NCBI GenBank assembly: GCA_900316285.1
Contig: ONCG01000026.1
Location: 1 to 64,000 of the forward strand
From: an uncultured Prevotellaceae bacterium
Lineage (GTDB): Bacteria; Bacteroidota; Bacteroidia; Bacteroidales; Bacteroidaceae
Length of the DNA: 64,000 bases
Direction: 5' to 3'
Below the pieces are notes generated by a model that saw only the letters and a list, made by a program, of their open reading frames with translations, made no database searches and was not told the DNA's origin. Shown piece by piece: positions 54,745 through 63,933 of this stretch. How positions within the stretch are numbered: the first letter of the stretch is position 1; every line of letters starts with the position of its first letter. Made by a program: the position numbers and the translations under genes.

Positions 54745-56119
54745 TTATCTTCGCCGCCGCGCCCGTTTGAAGAAGGACGTGGGCAGTGGCCTCATGCTCT
54801 TCCTTGGCAATCATGAAGTTGGCATGAACTATGCCGACAACACCTATCGCTTCCGCCAGGACTCGTCGTTCCTCTACTTCTTCGGCCTCGACTATGCCGG
54901 CTTGGCCGCCATCATCGATATCGATGAAGACCGCGAGATTGTCTTCGGCGACGAACTCACCATCGACGACATCGTCTGGACGGGCACCGTTCCTACGCTT
55001 CACGAGCGTGCTGCCATTGGTGGCATCAGCGACACCCGGCCCATGAGCGAACTGAAGGTCTATCTCGACCAAGCACGCCGTCGCGGTCAGCACATTCATT
55101 TCCTACCGCCTTATCGTGGCGATCATCAGATTTGGCTGTGGGAACTGCTCGGTCTGAACCCCAAAGAGCAGACCGTGCAGGTGTCGCAGCGCATGGTGAA
55201 GGCCATTGTTGCCCAGCGCATCTATAAGGACGAGGAAGAGATACGCATCATCGATGAGGCTGTCGACATGTCGACACGCATGCATCTGGCAGCTTATCGC
55301 ACCGTCCGGCCGGGCATCCATGAAGCTGAGGTGGCGGCCATTGTCGAGCAGACCTGCTGTCGCGAGGGCTTCACACTCTCGTTCCCGACCATCGCCACGG
55401 TGCAGGGACAGGTGCTCCACAACCACGGTTTCATTCATACGCTGCACGAGGGCGATGTGTTCCTGCTCGATGCCGGTGCCGAAGGACCAATGCACTATGC
55501 CGGCGACCTGTCGTCGTCGATGCCTGTTGGCGACCGCTTCACCGAACGACAGGAGACCATCTACAACATCCACCTCGAGAGTTTCCAGGCTGCCGTCGAC
55601 ATGCTAAAGCCTGGTGTGCCGTTCCGCGAAGCTCACATCGCTGCCGCAACGAAGATTTGCGAGGGCATGAAGAGTCTCGGCTTGATGAAGGGCGATCCTG
55701 AGGAGGCAGCCCGCATCGGTGCTTATGCCCTGTTCTTCCCCTGCGGCCTTGGCCATATGATGGGCTTGGATGTTCACAACATGGAGAATCTCGGCGAGGA
55801 ATACGTCGGCTACAACGAGGGCGAAGCGAAGTCTACGCAGTTCGGTTTCAAGTCGTTGCGTCTGGCCCGTCCGCTCGAGCCCGGCTTCGTGTTCACCGTC
55901 GAGCCTGGCATCTACTTCATCCCCGAGCTCATCGACAAGTGGCAGGCCGAGCATCAGTTCACCGACTTCATCTGCTACGACCGCCTTGATCCTTGGCGTA
56001 ACTTCACCGGTCTGCGCAACGAACTCGACTATGTCATCACTCCCGATGGCTTCCGTCAGCTCGGCACCATCCGCAAACCCATGACACTCCAAGAGGTATA
56101 CGCTGCAAAGGAAGGCTGA
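54677..56119 (+). CDS. Xaa-Pro aminopeptidase (M24, aminopeptidase P-like)
   Basis: A 480-residue M24 metallopeptidase that removes N-terminal residues before proline. Metal ligands are Asp in LLDAGAEG (~264), Asp in AGDLSSS (~276), His in GLGHMMG (~359), Glu in TVEPGIYFIP (~409) and Glu in GLRNELDYVI (~447). The N-terminal domain begins at YLRRRARLKKD. The first ~24 residues, including STPLPHREGLGSG, derive from the DUF559 element and its right palindrome, replacing the usual start. The ATG overlaps the DUF559 stop, so translation is probably coupled. A 56-residue ORF follows with a TGATG overlap. Confidence 0.94.
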   Translation: MNNTQQTSLSTPLPHREGLGSGSYLRRRARLKKDVGSGLMLFLGNHEVGMNYADNTYRFRQDSSFLYFFGLDYAGLAAIIDIDEDREIVFGDELTIDDIVWTGTVPTLHERAAIGGISDTRPMSELKVYLDQARRRGQHIHFLPPYRGDHQIWLWELLGLNPKEQTVQVSQRMVKAIVAQRIYKDEEEIRIIDEAVDMSTRMHLAAYRTVRPGIHEAEVAAIVEQTCCREGFTLSFPTIATVQGQVLHNHGFIHTLHEGDVFLLDAGAEGPMHYAGDLSSSMPVGDRFTERQETIYNIHLESFQAAVDMLKPGVPFREAHIAAATKICEGMKSLGLMKGDPEEAARIGAYALFFPCGLGHMMGLDVHNMENLGEEYVGYNEGEAKSTQFGFKSLRLARPLEPGFVFTVEPGIYFIPELIDKWQAEHQFTDFICYDRLDPWRNFTGLRNELDYVITPDGFRQLGTIRKPMTLQEVYAAKEG

Positions 56120-56289
56120 TGAATCTTCAAGATAATTCGCGGATCCTACAGAACCAGTACGACCTTGACACTGCTGCAATTGCCACACGTGACAATCAGC
56201 GTGAGACCGTAACAGTCACCATTCCCGTTCGCGACCGCAGCCTTTTGCAAGAACTCGTTCGCCGGTTTGGATGGGCTTGCGCGTTCTGA
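56119..56289 (+). CDS. 56-residue coupled small ORF
   Basis: ATG 56119 overlaps the aminopeptidase stop (TGATG) and encodes 56 residues ending RSLLQELVRRFGWACAF. The TVTVTIPVRDRSLLQELVRR run resembles the C-termini of small Bacteroidales proteins of antitoxin-like size, from memory. It is too short to be confident, but the overlap and GC content continuous with the aminopeptidase support a real gene. AT-rich sequence starts soon after its stop. Confidence 0.5.
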   Translation: MNLQDNSRILQNQYDLDTAAIATRDNQRETVTVTIPVRDRSLLQELVRRFGWACAF

Positions 56290-56330
56290 AATCATTCGTG
56301 GTCTTGGCCATGACTCTTCCCGTAAATACA

Positions 56331-56408
56331 AGTTGTCCTTTATTGTTATTGTTGTTCTACAAACCATTTTTATTAAAGACGACAAAAACAACAAAGGACA
56401 ACTCGTTT
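56331..56408. terminator. Possible long-loop hairpin after the small ORF
   Basis: AGTTGTCCTTTA (56331-56342) and AAAGGACAACT (56393-56403) are complementary, with a ~50-nt AT-rich loop, followed by a GTTTTT tract. Confidence 0.45.
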
Positions 56409-56558
56409 TTAATATACGCCAATTTTTTCTTGATTGTAAGCTGGCATTCTGCATTTGCTTTTACAGTATTATCTATTTGAGGGTGACTTTATTTGTCTTT
56501 ATCTCGAGCAATGCGTTTTGAAGCCTTGTCATCCTTTTTTCTGCTCTTATCACAGAGA

Positions 56559-56758
56559 AGGGCAAAAGCAATGCTTTAAGGTGCCAAGAGCTATGCTTTC
56601 GGATGCTGAGAGCATTGACTTTAGACGCTGGGAGCAATGACTTTAGACGCTGGGAGCAATGCTTTTGCAGTCTGGGAGCAATGCTTTTGAGGGCCGAAAA
56701 CGATGCTCCGATGCGTTGAGTTGGTTGCAACAGGAAGGCAGGGGCGATGCTATTGGAA
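56559..56758 (-). repeat. Array of seven 22-bp units with conserved leader (copy 2)
   Basis: On the minus strand a leader (56758-56705) nearly identical to that at 20207-20259 is followed by six full 22-bp units and a partial seventh. Unit order matches copy 1: for example unit 6 CATAGCTCTTGGCACCT and unit 7 CATTGCTTTTGCCC. A minus-strand open frame through it encodes a peptide like one in copy 1, but most differences between copies change the amino acid, which argues against coding. Confidence 0.9.
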
Positions 56759-56759
56759 G

Positions 56760-57193
56760 ATCAACAACGGAAAGGAACTGAAATAAACGGAAATAACGGA
56801 AACAACAAACTTGAATAAGGGATTTCTGGGGTTTCCGAGTTTTTCTGAGTATTTCCGTTATCAACAACAAGTAAAATATGAATCACTGGTTGAAAACGTA
56901 GTGTGTTCATACATTCCTCTGCCATTCATTCGATGTTTCCTGTTGCCTGCTTTCCGATTATTTCGTATCTTTACAACAGGAAAGCGAAGGGGGAGACTGT
57001 TAAATTGTATTAATAATATATAATTCGACACATAATTAATAAATAATGATGCAAGAAATTAGTATCTTTGCAAAGATTATGAAGTAGCCTTATAGGCTAT
57101 ACTTTATGCATTCTCTCCTTTCCTACATCTCGGAACTGGAGGTGGGCAACCTAAACCGATATTATTAACAAAAACAATAAAAAACAAATCATT
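56760..57193 (+). promoter_or_regulatory. AT-rich promoter and structured leader of the large secreted protein
   Basis: Nothing coding is seen between the 22-bp array and the gene at 57194. A -7 box TATCTTTG lies at 57063-57070 without a clear -33 element. The ~120-nt leader contains a TAGCCTTATAGGCTA inverted repeat and a hairpin CATCTC (ggaactg) GAGGTG near 57127-57145, ahead of a run of AACAAAAACAATAAAAAAC. Confidence 0.45.
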
Positions 57194-60100
57194 ATGAAAC
57201 AAAAATCCACAAAATTATTATGGCTGCGACTGTTAGCACTCGTGGCCATAGTACTCTGCGGCGCTGGAAGTGCGTGGTCACAGATAGCTGTTGTAGGTAC
57301 TGAGTTATGGTCAGAGCCTTTTAAAGGAAGTCCATCTAACAGCACTTCTTTCTCTGAAACAACTTCATGGGGTGATTATCTTAATCCCACGACATTTGTA
57401 GCCTCTGATGCAAGTTCATTATCATACACTTCAAGTAATGCTATGGCAAATGGCGGATCAGCTACTTACATGACTGGGGCTCATGTATGGCTAAACAAGA
57501 GTGTAGATGGTTATATTCAAGTTACTGGAATAAAACTGTATAACTCTACAAAGGTAAAGGTCTCTTGGGCTCAAGCAAATAGTGGAAGCTCGACTACTGT
57601 ATATTATCAGTTTGATGGCACAGGTGACTTTACTTCTTTGTCGACTTGTTCTGGACCTAATGATAATTTTGAGAGCGCTGAGTTATCTGTTGCAAATCAT
57701 ACTACCATTGCACTTAAATTTTTCCACCCCAGCAGTAATTCTAAAAATACACGTATTGACAACATAAAATTAACGGCTACCGAGGTTGCATCTAGCACCC
57801 CCACCTGTGCAACCCCAACTTTCTCACCTGCAGCAGGTCCAGTTGTTTCTGGAACAACCATAAGCATCAACAGCACTGAGGGTGCTACAATCTACTACAC
57901 TATTGATGGATCAACCCCATCAACCAGTAGCAGTGTTTATTCTGATCCTATCGAAATCACTGCAGCTACCACCATTAAAGCTTATGCTTTAAAGACAGAT
58001 TATAACAATAGTGAAGTTGCAAGTGCAGCGTATACGATTGTAGAGCCTTATGCTAATATAGCAGCTCTTACAGCTGCCACCCCGTCTACGGCAGAAACGG
58101 GGTTCGTGACGCTTACGAATGCTGTGATTACTTACGTTAATGGTAGCAATGCATATATTCAGGATGCCAGCGGAGCAGTTCTTCTTTATCTGAAAGATCA
58201 TGGTCTGACGGCAGGTGATGTTCTTAATGGCACAGCAACAGTGACCTATGCACTACGCTATGGGAATCCGCAACTCACTGACATTAGCGGCATAACTCCC
58301 ACACAAGGTGAAACGACACCAATGCCAACCGAGGTAGCCGCTGCCAATTGGAACAAGACCTTTAATAATGAGCTGAGTAAGTATTATAAGATTACAGACG
58401 CTACGATTACAGAAAATGATGGCAAGTATTATATTTCACTTGGTGGACAGTCTGTGCAGCTCTATGGTCAGGGAGAAGCCAAGAATTTCACGCTGAGCAA
58501 TCTCACTAAGAAATACACAATAGTTGGCTTCCCGACGCTATTCGTATCTGGTGAAAATACAACGCTGGAACTTCAGATTTTTGAGGTTCCTGAGATTCAG
58601 ACATACCAAATCACACCTGTGGTCAATAACTCTGCATATGGAACTGTTGAATACGATAATGGTGTTATTATAGCAACTCCTGCAGAAGGATATCGCTTTG
58701 CAACTCCTGCCTACAGCGTAACCAGCGGAACCGCAACAATAACTCAAGACGGAAATGAATTCACTGTCGATGCCCAAACCGATTGCACAGTGCAAATTAA
58801 CTTCGAAGCTATTCCTTCTCACACTGCAACCTTCTCTGTGAATGGGACTACTACAACACAAGACTTTGCTGAAGATGCTGCAATTTCTTTCCCAAGTACT
58901 CCTGCAGATGTCAACGGCAAGACTTTCGTTGGTTGGACAACGAATACAATTGATGGTACTACTAATACCGCTCCTACTTTCGTGACTTCTGCCACGATGG
59001 GCACAGAGAATGTGACCTATTATGCTGTGTTTGCTACGTTGGAGAATGCAGGTAGCTCAAAGACTGTTACCGATGTGCTGACTCTTGAGACAACTGGCAT
59101 AGAAGAAGGGACAACGACTTATTCTAACTGGAATGGAAAAACAGTGACTTCTAAAGCTATTTATGCAGGACAAAGCGCAGGCGGAAATAAATCAATTCAG
59201 CTCCGCTCAGCAAATAGTAATAGTGGTATTATTTCTACTGCTTCTGGCGGAAAATTGAAAAAGATTGAGGTTGATTGGAATTCAAATACTACGTCTGGAA
59301 GAAGAATAAGGGTATTTGGCAAGAATACTGCTTATTCTGAAGTTTCTGATGTTTATGCATTTGCCAAACAAGGAACACAAATTGGAGGAGAGGGACCAGA
59401 GTTTGATATTACTTATGGTAAAAGCACCGAGCTGACTGTTAATGGTGACTACGAATACATTGGCGTCCGCTCTATGGACGGTGCTTTGTATCTCAATAGC
59501 ATTTCTATTACATGGGAGACTAGCACCCCCGCCACTTATTCTGGCTACTGCACCACTGTGAAGGAGCAGGCAACAATACGGCTTTACTTGCCAAATAATC
59601 CTGAGGGAAATCTAACGGAACATCAGTTGTCGTGTAGTTCTGCTGTAATTCTTAATGTCGACACCAATAGCCCTGGTGCTATCACCATTCAAGACATGAC
59701 AGATGGAATAACGGTTATACCGAATACTGATAATAAAACTGTGACTTTACTCGCTTCCACTAATAATGGCAAAGTCTTTTCACAGCCGGGAGAATATACA
59801 TTTAGAGTGGTTGTTGGGGAGACAGACTCTTATACTTCTGCATCAGTAGATTTTAAACTGAAGGTCGTTAAATTCAAGGCCTATTTTAATAATTTGACTG
59901 GTTTTGAGGAAACGAAAGACCTTGCCAACGGTACTAATGGAGGTCAGTTGAAAGATCAATTATTTAGTAATACGCAATGGGGCGACGCAAGTTATAAGAC
60001 CTGGACAAGCACCAATGAGGACGTTGCCACTATTGACAATGACGGAAATATAACGCTTATTAGTACTGGTCAAGTGAGGTTCATTCATTCTTACACAGGT

Positions 60101-62119
60101 AACGACTATAACGAGCCATGCAAAATATCCACTGGTGTCATGACGGTGATTGACACTACTCCTACTGTTCTTCCCACTGCTCCCATCATCTTCCACGACA
60201 GTGGTGAGTATGAGGGTGAACTGCAGATTGCAATGGCTGGCGAGGGTACTATCATGTACACTTTGAATGACGGTGAGGCTCAGACCTATTCCGCTCCTTT
60301 CACAATTACGGAAGATGCCACCATTAAGGCATGGGCTGTGAAGGACGGTGTGGCAAGTGATGTTACTGAACCGAAGACCTTCACCATCAAGGAGAAGGCT
60401 AAGGGTGCTGTGGTCGAGGACGGCTACTACACCATCCAGACTAACGAGGGCAAGTACGTGAACGTGGCTGGTCGCAAGACGGTGACCCTGGTCAGCGACA
60501 CGAAGAGTGCCGGCACCGTGATTCGCGTGAAGGCTGAGGAAGACGGTGTGAAGGTGCTGCGCTCGCAGGCTGTTGACCTGCCTCGCTATGCTGAGCGCGC
60601 TATGAGCTACGTGCCCGAACTGGTGAAAGAAGTGGTGAAGAAACTCGCTGCCAATGTTGATGATCCTATCATCGGCGAGCAGGGTGCAGACCTGATTCTC
60701 GATAAGTTCAACAAGGAATTTGACTACCACCTCTATCTGGAGGGCGAGAATAATACCTACCGCATCTATGGTCGCACACCAAGCATGAAGCCCGTGGTTG
60801 ACTTCTACGCAGAGAACAAGGAGCTGGTTGACAGCCGTCTGCCGAAGCTGGAAGGATTTGTAGAGGAAATCCTGCTGAAGGTGGCTGAACGCCTTCATCA
60901 CCCGGACAGCGACTGGGCAAAGAAGTTCAAGGTTCATAACATCTGGGCTTTGATAGTTAATGAAGAAAACAAACTGACAGAACCTGTAGATGAAGCTTCG
61001 ACCGCCAAGTTCTTCACGGAAGTGCTCTCGAGTGAGGCTAATATCTGGAACTTCGCCCACGAGACAGCCATGATTTACTGGGATAAGGTGAAGAGCTATC
61101 TGAACGATAACATCAGCGAGCTGGGTGATTATGGTAAGTACATTGAGAAGATTCCGCAGATTCGTCCGAACTTCAAGTACTACATTGTGCCGAGCGCATC
61201 GGGTGTTGACATCATCAGTGAGGGTAACAGCCAAATCACTGACGCCTCCACAGCCTGGACGCTGACCAAGCGTGACGGCTTCGACGTGACCTTCGATGCA
61301 ACTCTGAGCAAGAACAATGGCAAGGAAATGTACAAGACGCTGTATGTGGACTTTGCATACGAGTTGCCTGAGAACGTGAAGGCTTACGCAATCACAGGTA
61401 TCAACGAGACTACAGGTTTCGCAACTAAGGAAGAGATCTCTGGCGTTATCGCAGCCCAGACACCCGTACTGCTACAGGCTACCTTCGATGCCGAGCAAAC
61501 CGCTGACCAGACGATGACGCTGACGCTCAGCACCAAGGCTGGCACGACTCCCGAGACTAACCTGCTTGTCGGTGCCGACTACTTGATCAATGAGTATGAG
61601 ATCAATACTCCTCAGGTGGAGAGTATATTCTCTATGCTTGCAAAGTTGAGCCAATCACTCGCAAACGAATATTCTTATCTGAAGCGTAAGAATGCTGGAA
61701 CGGTGAACAACAAGTACTTCTTCGGAATAGCTGTCGAGGGAGAACTTGACAAGGCTTACGAGGAGAAGACAGAAGACGAAATGGAAAATACGCCTGTCCG
61801 TATTCTGAGTATGGGTAACCAGAAACTGGGCTTCTATGGAAGCTGGGATCCTGTGAAGAACAATGAAGCCTTCATCGTGACCGAGAACGAGGAATTAGAT
61901 CCTGTGAAGCTGTTCATGAAGGGTGATGTTTATCGCGACGGCGTCATTGACGAAAAAGACCTGACGGCATTGGTTGAAATCGTACTGGGCAAGGTAACTA
62001 TTGAGAACAAACCGGACAACTACGACTTCGATGCTGCTTATGTGAACGACGACGAGTATATCAACATCGCTGACGTTACGGCTCTTGTGAACATCCTGAA
62101 ACCTCAGCCTCAGGATTGA
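57194..62119 (+). CDS. Large secreted multidomain protein with C-terminal dockerin
   Basis: A 1641-residue surface protein with a signal peptide (LLALVAIVLCGAGSAWS). Visible domains: an N-terminal jelly-roll-like region (~30-195), a chitobiase C-terminal-type repeat (~204-281; YYTIDGSTPSTSS), an OB-fold-like DUF6359 region (~284-460), a bacterial Ig/InlB-like repeat (~540-614; FVGWTTN), a second chitobiase-type repeat (~992-1066; YTLNDGEAQTYSAPF), a long helical region (~1073-1556) and a dockerin (~1576-1641; GDVYRDGVIDEKDLTALV, INIADVTALVNIL). Codon use changes near 60150: AT-rich before, GC-rich after. Likely adhesin or glycan-binding; no catalytic domain is recognised. Confidence 0.8.
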   Translation: MKQKSTKLLWLRLLALVAIVLCGAGSAWSQIAVVGTELWSEPFKGSPSNSTSFSETTSWGDYLNPTTFVASDASSLSYTSSNAMANGGSATYMTGAHVWLNKSVDGYIQVTGIKLYNSTKVKVSWAQANSGSSTTVYYQFDGTGDFTSLSTCSGPNDNFESAELSVANHTTIALKFFHPSSNSKNTRIDNIKLTATEVASSTPTCATPTFSPAAGPVVSGTTISINSTEGATIYYTIDGSTPSTSSSVYSDPIEITAATTIKAYALKTDYNNSEVASAAYTIVEPYANIAALTAATPSTAETGFVTLTNAVITYVNGSNAYIQDASGAVLLYLKDHGLTAGDVLNGTATVTYALRYGNPQLTDISGITPTQGETTPMPTEVAAANWNKTFNNELSKYYKITDATITENDGKYYISLGGQSVQLYGQGEAKNFTLSNLTKKYTIVGFPTLFVSGENTTLELQIFEVPEIQTYQITPVVNNSAYGTVEYDNGVIIATPAEGYRFATPAYSVTSGTATITQDGNEFTVDAQTDCTVQINFEAIPSHTATFSVNGTTTTQDFAEDAAISFPSTPADVNGKTFVGWTTNTIDGTTNTAPTFVTSATMGTENVTYYAVFATLENAGSSKTVTDVLTLETTGIEEGTTTYSNWNGKTVTSKAIYAGQSAGGNKSIQLRSANSNSGIISTASGGKLKKIEVDWNSNTTSGRRIRVFGKNTAYSEVSDVYAFAKQGTQIGGEGPEFDITYGKSTELTVNGDYEYIGVRSMDGALYLNSISITWETSTPATYSGYCTTVKEQATIRLYLPNNPEGNLTEHQLSCSSAVILNVDTNSPGAITIQDMTDGITVIPNTDNKTVTLLASTNNGKVFSQPGEYTFRVVVGETDSYTSASVDFKLKVVKFKAYFNNLTGFEETKDLANGTNGGQLKDQLFSNTQWGDASYKTWTSTNEDVATIDNDGNITLISTGQVRFIHSYTGNDYNEPCKISTGVMTVIDTTPTVLPTAPIIFHDSGEYEGELQIAMAGEGTIMYTLNDGEAQTYSAPFTITEDATIKAWAVKDGVASDVTEPKTFTIKEKAKGAVVEDGYYTIQTNEGKYVNVAGRKTVTLVSDTKSAGTVIRVKAEEDGVKVLRSQAVDLPRYAERAMSYVPELVKEVVKKLAANVDDPIIGEQGADLILDKFNKEFDYHLYLEGENNTYRIYGRTPSMKPVVDFYAENKELVDSRLPKLEGFVEEILLKVAERLHHPDSDWAKKFKVHNIWALIVNEENKLTEPVDEASTAKFFTEVLSSEANIWNFAHETAMIYWDKVKSYLNDNISELGDYGKYIEKIPQIRPNFKYYIVPSASGVDIISEGNSQITDASTAWTLTKRDGFDVTFDATLSKNNGKEMYKTLYVDFAYELPENVKAYAITGINETTGFATKEEISGVIAAQTPVLLQATFDAEQTADQTMTLTLSTKAGTTPETNLLVGADYLINEYEINTPQVESIFSMLAKLSQSLANEYSYLKRKNAGTVNNKYFFGIAVEGELDKAYEEKTEDEMENTPVRILSMGNQKLGFYGSWDPVKNNEAFIVTENEELDPVKLFMKGDVYRDGVIDEKDLTALVEIVLGKVTIENKPDNYDFDAAYVNDDEYINIADVTALVNILKPQPQD

Positions 62120-62144
62120 TCATTGATTTTAGAATTGATAATGG

Positions 62145-62185
62145 CGGAGCATCGAGTGGCACCAAAAACTCGGTGCTCCGTCTTT
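62145..62185 (+). terminator. Terminator after the large secreted protein
   Basis: CGGAGCATCGAGT and ACTCGGTGCTCCG form a 13-bp stem with a ~10-nt loop, followed by TCTTT. Confidence 0.8.
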
Positions 62186-62348
62186 AGAAAAAAGAAGAAT
62201 ACCGGAAACGGGTTTGACAAAGGTCGCTTCGCTCAAAATTTAAAAAAATCTATTTCAAAATCATTCAACACTTCAATGAAGGTTTTCTTGAAATTACGAA
62301 GAGCATAGCGACAACCGTTTTTACTTCCGACAGTTAAACACAAACGAC

Positions 62349-63734
62349 ATGAAGAAAAACTACATGACAAGAATGGCGGCATCGGCACTGCTCGCAGTGT
62401 GCAGCCTGCCTATGAATGCCCAGCTGAACGGCACGGGCTTCTACCGATTCCGCAATGCCGACAGAACAGGTGACTACATCAGTTTGACAAATGACAAATT
62501 CAATTTTACAACTGCTATTGGTACAGCTTGTGGCGGATTGAGCAAAGCATCTTCTTCGGATGGTCAAGCTCGCGCTCTTGAATGTGTTGGCAAGTATCTT
62601 CAGACTGATATCCACATGGTGCAAGATGCGGAGTGTATAGACCCAGCTGCAGTGATTTATGCAAAGAAGAAGAATACCAATACTTCTAATTACGACTATA
62701 ATCTGATTGGGCAGGGTACAAGTTTGCTGACACTAACTACAGGAACCTATCCAGGATCAGTAGAACTGGAGTTTAAAGATCGTTACATCACAATTGACAA
62801 AGTGAGTGGTTCGGGTGCAGAGACACTCTACACGGCAAAGATAGAACTGAAGTCTGATACGTATGTTCTTTTTGTAGGATATCCGAATTTAGGCATGCGT
62901 TATTTCGTTGACAACAACGGAACATTTGCCATCAACGCATCCAACTCTGCACAAAATTCTAAGTGGTATATTGAGCCTGTAACTCATTTCAATGTAAAAC
63001 CCGAGATAGAGTTTGGCGGAAAATACTATACGACGCTTTATGTGCCGTATGCCTTCAAACTGAGTGGGCAGGTGCTGAATGCTTATGTGGTGACGGCCAT
63101 TAATGCCGATGGCACTTTGGAATTGGAGACAGTGGCTACGGCTGGAGGTACAGTTCCTGCAGGTACGCCTGTATTGTTGGAGTGTGGTTCAAATGTAACT
63201 GCAGACTGTCAGCTGATACCGACAGGGGCTCCGCTGTTCACGGCACCAGATGTTTCTATTACATCAGGGGCTCCAGCGGCATCAACGGCAACAAACTACA
63301 CGGGAACCAATCTGTTGAAAGGCAACTACTATTGCAATACGGATGGGACGATGACGTTCTCAACATCTAGTGGCACGAGTTCTTTCAATGCCAATCACTT
63401 CACTGCTCCCACCAACCCGCAGAAGTACGTCCTCGGTATCACATCCGGCAAACTGGGATTTGTGAAGGCAACGGGTACAGCGATGCCGGCCAACAAGGCG
63501 TGGTTGGAATATACGGGTTCGGCTGAATTGGTTCTGCCATTCGAGAAAGTGTTGCTGGGCGACGTGAACAACGATGGTGACATCACGATTGCCGACGTGA
63601 CGGCTCTGGTGAACATCCTGCGTGGCGGCGATGCTTCACAATATGACCCGAAGGCAGCAGACGTGAACGAGAAGAATGGTGTCAACGAGGATGACATCAA
63701 CGCTTTGGTCGACATGATTCTGAATCAAGAATGA
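62349..63734 (+). CDS. Secreted dockerin-bearing hypothetical protein
   Basis: A 461-residue protein with a signal peptide (MTRMAASALLAVCSLPMNAQ). The middle is beta-rich with no recognised catalytic motif: an N-terminal ricin-like or jelly-roll stretch (~28-215; FYRFRNADRTGDYISLTND), then KYYTTLYVPYAFKLSGQVLN and a region rich in Gly/Thr. The C-terminal dockerin (~404-461) has two calcium-binding repeats, GDVNNDGDITIADVTALV and NEKNGVNEDDINALVDMI. It follows the larger dockerin protein, 229 nt downstream, with its own leader. Confidence 0.8.
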   Translation: MKKNYMTRMAASALLAVCSLPMNAQLNGTGFYRFRNADRTGDYISLTNDKFNFTTAIGTACGGLSKASSSDGQARALECVGKYLQTDIHMVQDAECIDPAAVIYAKKKNTNTSNYDYNLIGQGTSLLTLTTGTYPGSVELEFKDRYITIDKVSGSGAETLYTAKIELKSDTYVLFVGYPNLGMRYFVDNNGTFAINASNSAQNSKWYIEPVTHFNVKPEIEFGGKYYTTLYVPYAFKLSGQVLNAYVVTAINADGTLELETVATAGGTVPAGTPVLLECGSNVTADCQLIPTGAPLFTAPDVSITSGAPAASTATNYTGTNLLKGNYYCNTDGTMTFSTSSGTSSFNANHFTAPTNPQKYVLGITSGKLGFVKATGTAMPANKAWLEYTGSAELVLPFEKVLLGDVNNDGDITIADVTALVNILRGGDASQYDPKAADVNEKNGVNEDDINALVDMILNQE

Positions 63735-63787
63735 TGAGGGTTTCCCACCCATATTATCATTATAATTGATTGTTTTTTTCCATGAAG

Positions 63788-63829
63788 GACTCCCTGCCAT
63801 CGCGATGATGACAGGGAGTCGAGTTTTTT
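63788..63829 (+). terminator. Rho-independent terminator after the second dockerin protein
   Basis: GACTCCCTG (63788-63796) and CAGGGAGTC (63812-63820) form a perfect 9-bp stem, followed by GAGTTTTTT. Confidence 0.9.
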
Positions 63830-63838
63830 GTGATCCCG

Positions 63839-63933
63839 TTGAATTGGCTGCGCCTATCCCTTTGTACTGTTGGAATTGGCTGCGCCTTTCCTTTTGTACT
63901 GTTGGAATTGGCTCCGCCTTTCCCTATGGCTGG
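63839..63933. repeat. Three 32-bp tandem repeats
   Basis: Units TTGAATTGGCTGCGCCTATC..., TTGGAATTGGCTGCGCCTTT... and TTGGAATTGGCTCCGCCTTT... of 31-32 bp follow the terminator. No gene is visible from here to the window end. Confidence 0.85.
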
